This document shows, in pieces, positions 10,847 to 20,900 of a DNA stretch of 52,234 bases (its first letter is position 1; every line of letters starts with the position of its first letter). Where the stretch lies: NCBI GenBank assembly GCA_900404475.1, contig OUQQ01000060.1, positions 1-52,234 of the forward strand, given 5' to 3'. The stretch comes from Spongospora subterranea. Its lineage: Eukaryota; Endomyxa; Phytomyxea; Plasmodiophorida; Plasmodiophoridae. A program made the translations under genes and the position numbers. Below the pieces are notes generated by a model. That model was not told the origin of the DNA and searched no databases. It saw only the letters and a list, made by a program, of their open reading frames with translations.

Positions 10847-11981
10847 TCTATTTCATTTTTAATACAGTATTTCAAACATGTCTATAATCGTTGTATATCC
10901 TTCATTACATCCATCTAAATCAGTTTCGAAACACAAAGTACAACGGTGTACTGTAAGACCGAAGTTCTGCAAATGCAGTCGGTGCTGCCCGAAATATTCA
11001 GTTAATTGTTAACATGATTATTATGACAATTCTGAGAACATCTGGCTATAGAGAGGGTCCTCTTCTTGAACCAGAATTGAGAATTGTTAAAGAGATCAGA
11101 TTTAGTTAAAGGTTTGATTTTTCAGAACAGAGGTTATACAAAGACGATGAACTTTTGACAGTCTGTATAAAAACAGATTTGTTAACGGACTTAACCTTAG
11201 TTCGGATTCGGTTTCAGCAACAACGTAACCACAATCGTCTTGGGCACATATAACCGCAATCATCTCAGGAAGCGATAACCGCACTCCTTTCAGGAATCGG
11301 GAAAAGGGCAAGTGTTGATATCAGCGCTGGAGAATCGCTTCAAGCGCTGACGAGTCGCTTTAAACAGACTCAAATGACGAACGTGTTACACGAACTTTGA
11401 AAATGTTTCATCACCAAATGGGCGTGTTTCTTTAGTCAATGCCATCCAGGAAAATAACGACAGGTAGAATTAGGACAGGTATCAGTATTGGCATGTCATA
11501 AATGGAAACTTCAAAAGTTGAACAATATCAACAGACCTAATCATTGACAAATGAGTACCGGGAGGGAGCGTGAAAGAGGCAAGATCGACTAAATACTACA
11601 CAGCCATATCGCCCAATTGGACCATGTTTTAACAAATCAATAACACAGCAGGGAACCTGCCGCTTACAATCCTTACCAATTCCAACTTCATGTAGGAGTT
11701 CATGACGGCAGAATAACCACCTAGGTAGCAGCAGGCAAATCGCAACGCCCAACAAAATTTTTGTGGACTCAGCGATGATACGATGTGAAACATCAGCCAT
11801 GAAAACTGAAAGGACTAAACCAATCGGCCAATAATAAACCCGATCATCTATCGATGGATTCACAAATCATCACAGGAACCAGAACCTTTGTCGTTGTTTG
11901 CGCAGACAAGAAATCAATCATGGCCAACAGTCAACGATGAACAGGTTTCAAGGAGGCACAGAAGCAGAGACGGCGATAGAT
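10847..11981. other. 1.1 kb intergenic stretch
   Basis: It is AT-rich just after the CASD1 stop, consistent with a 3' UTR. A minus-strand frame at 11537-11863 has no ATG at its upper end and no motif. No gene is called. Confidence 0.5.
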
Positions 11982-12657
11982 TTATTCACGATGATCTGGT
12001 TTAGATTCATCAAACAAGGAGCGCTTCACCCAAGGGACGACAAATATTAGAACCAGTCCAACCACGACAACAATGAATATGATGAGCGGAGGAAGATCGG
12101 CAGGAATTGCATGAAGGTATAGTTCCATAATCACTACAAGTTAACGATTTATCGAACTTCGACATCGGCTTACGAGATATTGGGAAATTACCGATATTGA
12201 AAGAAACTGGGCGTTTTCCATGGTCTGGATCCACTGATACGCCATGATAATGGGCATTGATTGTGATAACAGCTGTACCGACTGCACCTGTTGCGAATGT
12301 CGTCTTATCCAGATCTTGCAACCTCCTCCCGGCCGGATCATTGATCGCCGCGTTAACCGTGAACATAACTGGATTCTGCGACAAAATAGCAATCAATCCC
12401 CACGAACATAATCCGCTTGATACAATGGGAACTACGGTTGCCGCATGCGATATACGCGCTTCATAACTACTGTGCGGCTCCAGGCTAATGACCGACAAGA
12501 CAATGGGCGTCTGGTCGGGTACGATGGTCAATTGTCGTCCAACGCCCGGCGTCAGCACGATCTCGCCGTCCACGGGAGGCGGTGGTGGTGGTGACGCCCT
12601 AACACCAACGTGCAATACGCCAACGAGCAACAGCAGCAAAACCCACCTCATGTCCAT
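11982..12657 (-). CDS. Secreted/type I membrane protein with Pro-rich N-terminus
   Basis: Two exons, 12657-12174 and 12133-11982, join across a 40-nt intron (GTAAGC...TTGTAG) to give 211 aa with an exact frame. The start MDMRWVLLLLLVGVLHVGV is a textbook signal peptide, followed by a run of six prolines. The ectodomain of about 130 residues is rich in Val/Ile/Ser and has no motif I know; it may be a beta-sandwich. The second exon supplies a C-terminal membrane span (LIIFIVVVVGLVLIFVV) with a short basic tail (KRSLFDESK). Reading through the intron instead would replace the membrane span with a Cys-rich tail, so the splice matters. It is the first of three secreted-type genes on the same strand. 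Confidence 0.7.
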
Positions 12658-12847
12658 GGCATCGGACGGCGGACTTGCCAGCCGACATGCCGTTCTTTGA
12701 CTGCAATGGGTATCGTGAAACAGTTGGAAGTTTTTTAGCGTTACGGTCATCGACAACGCAATCAATAATGGGAATCAAATAGTTTAGTCAATGCAGGGAA
12801 TAAATGAGAGGGGGATATGAATATTTTGGCGAATAACAATAACGGGA

Positions 12848-13877
12848 TCAATCGTCATCTTCATCGTCGTCACGATCGTTGTCGTTATGATGATGTCTAT
12901 CGCGATGATTGTGATTATGCCTGTGTTCATGATCGTGATCGTGGTCGTCGTGGTGGTCGCCATCTGCGCCCAGAATAATAAATTTAGCCAGTACTCTCCC
13001 GCCACAATACGATCCCGATTACCGTCGTCATCGTCGTGATGGTGCTCATGCGAGTCATCATGATGATCATGGTGATCATGATGGTCTTCGTGCTCCCGAT
13101 CTTGATGATGATCCGTCTACACAGCAAATCACATTAACACCACCGCAATTCAACGCGCGTATAAAAAACCTACCCCTTGTTCAGTTGAATCTCCCCTATC
13201 AGCATGTTCCCCGATGTGCATTGATTCGTCTATATGTTCATCAATGCTTTGATGTTGCTCTTGCAACACCCACATATGCGTCTCCAGCGATGGATCCGGT
13301 CCAGCCAGTTGATGTTGGTCAAATCCGGCTTCCGTATCCTGATGCAGTTCTTGCTCCATCCCTGGACAATCAGAAACTCAGCGACGGTTGCCCTGCACAA
13401 TTGTTCACGGTGGCCGACCCTGATATTGATCCTGGTGTTGGTCGTTATCCATATCGTCATGGTGCTCCTGATGATGATGATGATCCTCATCGTGATGATC
13501 CCCATGATGTGCATCGTTATCGTGTCCATGATCGTGATGCGCTTTTCGCACACAAGTCAAAATTCAAATCCCCAAAACTTAAAACGCAATTGCCCTACCA
13601 TGGTCGTGATGTCCATGATCTGAGTGCGAATGGCCTCGCGATCCATGATCTAATCACTCCATCAGCACTGTGAAAAATCCAAGATCATTCTGCGATTACC
13701 GTGATGATCGTGATCGTGATCGCCGTCATCGTGATCGTGATGATGGTCGTCCCCGTCATCGTGACGATCGTGGTGGCCGTGGCTGTGGTGGGATCGCTTG
13801 GCGTCCACCAGCAAACTCGTTGACAAGGCCAGCGCAATGGCGATGACGATGATGAGCGATGACGGATATCCCTGCAT
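12848..13877 (-). CDS. Secreted histidine/aspartate-rich protein, six exons
   Basis: Six exons join in frame: 13877-13700, 13649-13599, 13541-13419, 13361-13174, 13116-13023 and 12963-12848. They sum to 750 nt, or 249 aa plus TGA. Introns are 50-59 nt with GT...AG ends, and four of five are phase 1. The protein begins MQGYPSSLIIVIAIALALST, a signal peptide. Nearly all the rest is His/Asp with Gly, Glu and Gln (HDRHDDGDDHHHDHDDGD and similar); exon 4 is less extreme. No catalytic domain is visible. Such composition binds Zn, Ni or Cu in known His-rich proteins, so an extracellular metal-binding role is a reasonable inference. An upstream ATG at 13907 would add ten residues before the signal peptide and is less likely. 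Confidence 0.8.
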
Positions 13878-14331
13878 TGCGAAAATGCCGGCCGGATCCT
13901 CCAACAATATCCAGACGTTTTCATTTAAGTTGAGTCACAAATGTCCTCACATCCAACGTGACTCAACTGCATCCTAAATCGCCCAAACAGATCGCAAGGG
14001 TCCCAATTGTCCTAAGGCGATCATCGACTCGACTGGCGGGCCGTTATTGTACGACCGACCATCATCAGCATTGACACTCAATGAAAAAAACACACACGAT
14101 CGTTTTAAGGTTTGAACTGATAAACCCATTCAAAGATAGGTTGTGAGGAAAACATTTTGGGTTCGGTAAGATTGATACAACATTCTTTGACATCGAATCT
14201 GCCATTCATTTGTATTCGATATGAGACGCGTGTGTCGTCAATTCTCTGGCGCCGCGTCTCACGAAGCGCCGCCCCGGCGGATCTGGTCTGAGATCGCCGT
14301 TTTTTCAACTTGGTCGAGAGCTTCCTGGTTT
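13878..14331. other. Intergenic between two His-rich secreted protein genes
   Basis: No gene recognised. It separates two same-strand genes, so it should contain the promoter of the six-exon His-rich gene and the terminator of the next. Confidence 0.4.
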
Positions 14332-14925
14332 TCATTTACGTTGATGACGATGATCATGTTCATCGACATGATCCCGATCGTGTTTATGCTTGTGCGAATC
14401 GGACCGACGGTACTTGGAACTGGCCCCGTCCTTCTTCGACCTGTCGATGGAATCGGTGTGTTTCTTGTTCCCAGCCACATTATGGGACGTCTTCGTCTCC
14501 GACGTCGAGTTCGACCCGACCGTCTTCCACGACGTACTCGCCACGGCGCTGACATCTGCAGCCTGATCAAATCCCCCGATTACACCGAGAACGTCCTTTC
14601 CCGGGAGATTTCCTATACCCGGAACAACGCCCGCCGCCTCTTTCCCGTTGAACATGTGCAGTTCCTCGCCCAGCTCCGACTTGCTTCTGAGTTTCGCAGC
14701 CGATGTTGAGAAACCGTCGCCCTCGACGTCCTCGACGTTCCTGGACGCGATCCCCGTCACTTGGCCTAGGTCAACGGCTCGGTTGTCGACCAGACTGTGT
14801 TGATGATCGTTGTCGGTGAACCCGCTGTGACCATGAAGATCGTGCAACGAGCGCGTGTCGCCTCCAGACGTTGAGTTCGCCACCCCAATCACCATCGTGA
14901 TCAGTGCCAGAGGCAACAGCACCAT
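14332..14925 (-). CDS. Secreted protein with His-rich C-terminus
   Basis: A single-exon frame of 197 aa starts MVLLPLALITMVIGVANS, a clear signal peptide with a likely cut after NS. The middle is Ser/Gly/Asp-rich without motifs and contains a SNST site for N-glycosylation. The end is strongly basic and His-rich (SHKHKHDRDHVDEHDHRH), then a TGA. It neighbours the six-exon His/Asp-rich gene on the same strand and shares its layout (signal peptide plus His-rich repeats). The two may be relatives by duplication or by convergent composition. An alternative intron (donor GTATAGG near 14617) would give another C-terminus, but the His-rich frame is preferred. Confidence 0.6.
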   Translation of the reverse strand: MVLLPLALITMVIGVANSTSGGDTRSLHDLHGHSGFTDNDHQHSLVDNRAVDLGQVTGIASRNVEDVEGDGFSTSAAKLRSKSELGEELHMFNGKEAAGVVPGIGNLPGKDVLGVIGGFDQAADVSAVASTSWKTVGSNSTSETKTSHNVAGNKKHTDSIDRSKKDGASSKYRRSDSHKHKHDRDHVDEHDHRHQRK

Positions 14926-15082
14926 CCCTCAAAAACAAAAAACACAAAATGGGCCCGGTTTGGCCAAGTTGAAGACTAGGGATTCTAGTGAGTCAACTCC
15001 AGGATATTTCCGTCGAATATCTCCTGATCGACGACAGAATATAATCAAGTGTATAAATAAATAACGGCTGTGTTTGATCGAA

Positions 15083-16078
15083 TCACGTCCTCCAATAAGG
15101 CCTCTTGCGATTGAATTTGTGCCCAGGCGGCAATGGTCTCGGGCCGGTGGGTGGCAGGTCATCTCGGAATCGGGGTCTACCATCGAATGGTCGCAATGAA
15201 TCTCTGGGGCCGGCACGCCATCGGTTGTAGTTCTGTGGCGGGTAGGCATTGAATTGTGGATGGGGTGGTGGTGGCCGGTCCCAAAACTTATTCGTTCTGG
15301 GCTGTTTACCATTCGTCCCTTGCATCAGATACGACCTAGATGGAGGGGTCGTTGTAGGCACTTTGACAAGGTCGACGGTTTGTTTTGAATTCACTACCGG
15401 GGCACCATTAATGTCGCCCCGGCTATGAATTGTTTCAATTGCGGTTGAGGCAATCGTTTGCGCTGTTGATGACTGAGCGGCCAGCGCTTTTTGAATCTGC
15501 AACACCTGCTTCAGCATGGTGAACTGTTTGTGCTTCTTCTGCAGCTGCTCTTGCAGGAGATTTTCCAATCTTGATAGTCTCATCTTTTCCGACTCGATAT
15601 CAACAGCAATCGGCGATATCATCGCCGAATGAAGCCCCGTTGCGTCTCCAGCCGCGATATTCTTACGTTTTAAATAGATAGATTTAGCGACGAGACGTCG
15701 ACGGCGGCCGGTCAGGTGTGTGACCCCGACCTCGAAACTACGGGGCGCCCTCGTCCTGGTTAGCAGCGGATGCATCATCATCGGTTCAATGGTCGCTCCG
15801 ATCAGCGAATTATGAGCCAATCAATTCCACCCCCGTCTCCGGCATAATAAATGGGATCTAAATCTTCTTGTCCAGCTGGTTGTGACTTGTGTGTCCTGAC
15901 TGGATAAACAGCGCCGCAGCCTACACCGTCTACTAGCGCAGCCTCTCTTCCCTCTACAGCACCACATTATCACACGTTTGTCGACCCAATCGCGCTTGAC
16001 TGCATTGTCGTCAAGGATTCTGTACAAACGGTGATGACGGTTGAGAGCGATCCAGTCCCGACCGTCATGTACAATCAT
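15083..16078 (-). CDS. Coiled-coil, Pro/Arg-rich C-terminal protein (5' exon uncertain)
   Basis: The main exon (15817-15083) encodes a basic RRRRLVAKSIYLKRK segment, a predicted coiled coil (MRLSRLENLLQEQLQKKHKQ), a Thr/Ser-rich linker and a C-terminus rich in Pro, Arg, Tyr and Asn (RPRFRDD, GPRPLPPGHKFNRKRP). Its upper end has only a TTG, so an upstream exon is expected. A good candidate begins MIVHDGRDWIALNRHHRLYR at 16074, and a second open piece (DLDPIYYAGDGGGIDW) lies between. I could not find a splice combination that joins all three without a stop. The look is of a nuclear RNA- or chromatin-associated protein, but the family is unknown. Confidence 0.5.
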
Positions 16079-16472
16079 ATGTCAGTTATATTTGATTATG
16101 AACTACACCAAGGTTTATAACAACGTCTGCTTCGTCATCTTATTTATTAATAATAACGTGTTGCCATCCTATCTCAAACTGTATTACTTAGCCATTTGAT
16201 AACTCGTGAAACGCTGAAATCGTACACCATTGCTTTCTGCTTTAGCAAGTCATCCAGGTTTGATGACAGCTATCGATTGTGCATGGTGGTGCAATCTTAA
16301 TGTCTTTAATCGGGCAATGATTTGTCATATTCATATGGATACAGTATGTCGATCCATATGAAATGGTCGCGTGACCGTTAACACGATCATTTTCTCGCGG
16401 TCATAGAATGAACGAATCCTCCTCAGATCATCAATAGTTAGTCGATATCACTGCTCTGTAGATCCGCGAATC
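16079..16472. other. Divergent intergenic region
   Basis: About 390 bp lie between a minus-strand gene and the plus-strand bZIP-like gene. No coding signal is visible. It probably holds both promoters. An imperfect palindromic piece around 16334-16362 (TTCATATGGAT / ATCCATATGAA) is the only visible symmetric site. Confidence 0.35.
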
Positions 16473-17225
16473 ATGCCGCATCCTGATGATCCGTCTGTCC
16501 AATGGTCGTCAGACGATTCAATTGAAATCCTATCGAATATCTCTCGTCGCGAACGAAATCGATTAAGCTCAATTCACGCACGAAAGAAAGCCAAGATTGA
16601 TAGGCATCAAATGGAACTCAATATTGCAAGATATCGAATGGAAAACCGCCTTTTGAGGTCATACCAGAAGAAGATCGGAGAGCTGCCAAGCCACGATTTC
16701 AACGAAAATGTCATTGAAGAACTTCGAGGAACGCTACTGAAACCATCGAGCAAATCAAAAACTTCATCGATCCGTAAACTGATAATCCAGCTCATAACAG
16801 GGTCATCAAACGTTGGTCATGGAATCCAAAATGCTGTCGATCAACATTTAGACTCTTTGGACCTTCTTTTGAGATTGCCTGCCGACGTCCGGGCACTGCT
16901 TCAATCAGGATCAAATTCAATCACAACTGGCCCGAACTTGCTTGTGCCGCAACTAGCAGAGGAGCAAACGGGAAATTCCATACCACTCCCGGAACAGGCA
17001 AAGCAGTCTCTGACAGACCTATCTGAGTGTAGTCGACTAATTGCAAAAGCGAAAAACGACTTCCATGTTTATGGAGAAGCTCTACGAGAATTGTTGAATC
17101 AAGTGAAGTCCATTGTGAAAGAAGAACAGCAATCTAGCTTCATAATGTGGGTTCATCATAACAGCCATGCGATATATAAAAATGGCTCTTCAGCATTGAA
17201 AAATAACCTCATTATTTCCGAATAA
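16473..17225 (+). CDS. bZIP-like transcription factor
   Basis: A single exon encodes 250 aa starting MPHPDDPSVQWSSDDSIE. Residues 25-60 hold a basic region with the bZIP spacing N-x7-R (RERNRLSSIHARKKAK), followed by a helical stretch with hydrophobic positions (MELNIARYRMENRLL) that could be a short zipper. The rest is helical, Leu-rich and without a known domain. The zipper heptads are irregular, so dimerisation is uncertain. The ATG is preceded by a non-coding, AT-rich stretch. A frame one base off continues open past the stop to 17572, which could mean another exon or an indel. Confidence 0.6.
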   Translation: MPHPDDPSVQWSSDDSIEILSNISRRERNRLSSIHARKKAKIDRHQMELNIARYRMENRLLRSYQKKIGELPSHDFNENVIEELRGTLLKPSSKSKTSSIRKLIIQLITGSSNVGHGIQNAVDQHLDSLDLLLRLPADVRALLQSGSNSITTGPNLLVPQLAEEQTGNSIPLPEQAKQSLTDLSECSRLIAKAKNDFHVYGEALRELLNQVKSIVKEEQQSSFIMWVHHNSHAIYKNGSSALKNNLIISE

Positions 17226-17335
17226 AACGAAACAGTTATCGGGAACCCACTCTAGATATTTGTGTCAAAAAGAGTACTACATGGTTTGAAGAAAATTCCC
17301 TCATAATTGAGATCAGACTCCTAAGTTCGGGGCTT

Positions 17336-17572
17336 ATGGATATTGACGACATCGATGGCAAGTTGGCATCCGATGACCAGATTGCGCGAAAGGGGCATGC
17401 GGATCTCACTCCCCCCACAATCATCGGTAGCATATACGTACCTGATGAGATTGAAGTATACAAAGAGGTCGCCTGTTCCGCTTTTCAATTGAACGTTCTG
17501 GGTCTGATTCGGTTCTTGTTAGGCCGGGATTCTGACAAGCAGTGGTGGAATCGTTTCAGTGCTGACCGATAG
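17336..17572 (+). CDS. Small open frame of unknown identity
   Basis: The 78-aa frame starts MDIDDIDGKLASDDQIARK and ends WWNRFSADR, TAG. The same frame is open upstream to about 17210 (ICVKKSTTWFEENS). It might be a separate small gene, a continuation of the bZIP-like gene by a splice I could not define, or an unspliced 5' exon of the following myosin gene. No motif was recognised. Confidence 0.3.
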   Translation: MDIDDIDGKLASDDQIARKGHADLTPPTIIGSIYVPDEIEVYKEVACSAFQLNVLGLIRFLLGRDSDKQWWNRFSADR

Positions 17573-17908
17573 TAACAGTGTGATATCGTTTCCGCTTACT
17601 GAGTGTTTGAACGTCCCTACGTATCCTCAATACGGTACTCAAAGATAGCGCACCCAACACAGTCTACATTCTAGATACATTACGTTTTGGTTGTTATTGG
17701 CTGCGCAGCACGACGTTCCTCTACACGAACACATCCTTAGGATTGCTGTGTTTACTGTCATTTAGACATGGAACAGGAGCACAAATTTTTTGATTTGTGA
17801 CTGCATTATCGGCAAACCCCAGTTTAGGATGTGACTTCGGCGTAGTCTGCGCCATATATATATATATGTATTAACGACAATGCTTACCTCTACCTAGGAT
17901 ATCATGAC

Positions 17909-20900
17909 ATGATTGAGATGGAGTCATTGCATACGGCATCGATTCTATACAACCTCCGGATTCGTTTTGACCAAGACATTATTTATACTTATATGGGGGG
18001 GATATTAATATCGGTGAACCCGTTCAAGCTAATCGACTTGTTTTCTCAAGAAACTGTTGACGCTTATGTCGGCAAGACCCTTCGTGATAACCCACCTCAT
18101 ATCTACGCCACTGCCGACTCTGTTTATCGGGCTATTCTTCGTGGAGAAGGGAACCAGTCCGTTATTATCAGGTATATCTGAGAAATTTTCTGCAAATGTA
18201 GAATGTGAATCACACGTTTACAGCGGAGAAAGCGGGGCTGGTAAAACGGAAGCTGCAAAGATAGTGCTCCAATACGTAGCTGAAGTCGCTGCCAGAAACA
18301 CGTCGGCGACGGCATCTGACGGTTCCAATGGCTTTGATATTCATGAAATGATCATGGCCTCAAATCCAATTTTAGAAGCGTTTGGAAACGCTAAAACTGT
18401 TAGAAATCATAATTCTAGTTAGAAGATCAATTATTGCATTTTAGCATGACAATAACAGCGGTTTCCCACTAGGCCGATTTGGAAAATTACTTGAAGCACA
18501 GTTCGGTACATATGGAGGATTACTGGGAGCAAGTTTTCAAACATGTAAGAGTACTGATTCATTATATTTATCGTACTTAATATTTCTTTTAGTTCTTCTT
18601 GAAAAGGTACCGATTTTTTTTACAAATTACAAGTGAAAAGAATATATAATACTTGATGGTGTAGTCTCGGGTCACGAAGCTCAACGCACACGAGAGAAAT
18701 TTTCATGTATTTTACTATCTTTTGAGCAGTGTCGATGCAGCAGAACAAGGTAAATCACAAAGTTAGTATCATGGGCACTGGTGACGTTTAACCAGACCTG
18801 TATCAATTACGCGACTTGGAGACCTACCATTACCTAAATCAGGTGGAAGACAACAATATTCCAAGCGAAGATAGGGCACTGGAGTTCGATAGATTAAAGG
18901 TATTTGGCTCAACTGATTCATTCTGAATCTCGAATAATGACTTAAATCGTCTTCCGAAATGATAGGCCGCATTAACTACTGCTGGTTTTTCACTATCTGA
19001 GCAACGGGAAATCTTCACCAATTTAGCGTTGATTTTATGGCTGGGTAACATTAACTTTACTTCAGCAGAAGAATCAAAAGTTGAAAATTGGGATGGTCAG
19101 GACGTCAACAATTTTATGTTTTTTGTCTTATTTCATATCATTAGTGTTAAATTGGGCAGCGTACCTGTTTGGTTGCGATACTGAAGCCTTGGAGACAGCA
19201 TTACTTACTCGCACGAACACTATCAAAGGTTGATTCATGCCCTTTAAGAAAGGATCGTTGACATGTATATCCAGGCGAGGTATTCCTAGTTCCGTTAGAT
19301 CGGTTTCAGGCAGTCGACGCCAGAGACACATTATCTCAGCATATATATGCTAGGACCTTTGACTGGATAGTGGCAAAATTGAACAGCTCAGTATGGGGAC
19401 GGTGTCGTGATTATGGTGTGATCTCAATTGCAGTGTTTTAGTTGAGGTTTGATAAGAAACATGAGTCGTGCATCTATCTGCTTGATGTGTTCGGATTCGA
19501 AATATTTGAGCGAAATTCTTTTGAGCAGTTGTGCATAAACTACGCCAATGAGAGGTTACAGCTTCAGTTCAATGAATACGTTTTCCGGCTGGAACAAAAT
19601 GAGTATGCTCAAGAAGGCATCGAAATTACTCATATCAACTTTACCGATAATCAAGGCTGTATTGATTTGATAGAACAGGTTTGCAAATGCCCGTAAAAAC
19701 CAACTCCATTAAAACGATTCTTTGCAGAGTCCAGTCGGAATCCTCTTTCTAATCAACGAGGAGGCTCATTTTCCTAAAGGCACCGATCAGTCGTTGCTTA
19801 GCAAGATAATCACGACACACTCAGGGTCAGAATATTTCGAAATGGATCGCTTTAAAGGATCTGCGTTCTGTATCAATCATTTTGCTGGGAAAGTGAGATA
19901 CGATATGTCCGGGTTTTTGTCAAAAAACAGGGAGAGGTTCTCCAAGGACCTGATTGGGCTAATAGCTCAGTGTAAAAATGTTTTCTTGAAACAGACATTC
20001 TCCAACGTAATTGCAGACTCATTGCTCGTTGAAGGCGGGAAAAAGCAGAAGGCAACAACAAAATCAACATTAGCACTTGAATTTCGGCGTAGCCTCATGG
20101 ATTTATGTGATACATTGTACAAAAGTCAGCCAAATTTCATTAGATGCATAAAATCTAATGATCAGTGTCTCGCTGATCAATTCCAAAACGCCTTAATTAA
20201 TCGCCAACTGCGGTAGGTGCTGACTGAGTTAATGACAAAGAAGATTCAGTACTTATAGATATATCGGAGCGTTGGAGACGATACGTATTCGCCAGGAAGG
20301 GTTCGCACAACGGCGGTCAGAAGGTAGGTCTTAGATTCAATTGCAAGATTGAATGCTAAATCTTGAAACAGAAACCTTTCTTGACCGGTATTGGTGCATC
20401 GTTCCACTGCATCTGCGCGGCCAAAAGCCCAATATATCAACGCTACTTGAAGTTATATCCGAAAAGGATAATGAAGGGATTGTTCAAGGGACGACCAAAA
20501 TTTTCATCAAAGCTGAGACGTTCGAGATCTTGGAGAAAAAAAGATACGAAACGAAGGTATCGCGTTGCACCGAGCAGATGTTCATGATGATAATATTTGA
20601 TCTCAGGCTGAAGCAGCGACCTATATTCAGACAAGGTTCAGGGCATTCAGGGCAAGACGCTTTTTCAGGTGTTTGCGGTTGGCTTTAGCAACGCTCTCGG
20701 CTGCAATATCGACTTACATTGCTAGAATGGGTATGTTACGTTTTGTCATTGTGTAGGGATATTTTAATCATGACGATGCTTTGGCTCAGATAACAGACTA
20801 CTTATTGTATCGTCTCTGGAGAACCTGATGAAACCGCAGTCGATCGAAAATTTACTTACGTGTACCAAGGTTAGGGACAGGTTTTGCATTCCTCTCTAAC

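Noticed and set aside
11537..11863. Minus-strand frame of 108 codons
   Set aside because: No ATG at the upper end, no motif and no convincing exon partner.
13185..13673. Long plus-strand open frames across the His/Asp-rich region
   Set aside because: They mirror GAT/CAT/CAC codon repeats of the minus-strand gene. The minus-strand exon chain closes exactly and has a signal peptide; the plus frames do not.
14221..14709. Plus-strand frame of 162 codons opposite the second His-rich gene
   Set aside because: Composition and position are those of an antisense shadow; no motif and no plausible start context.
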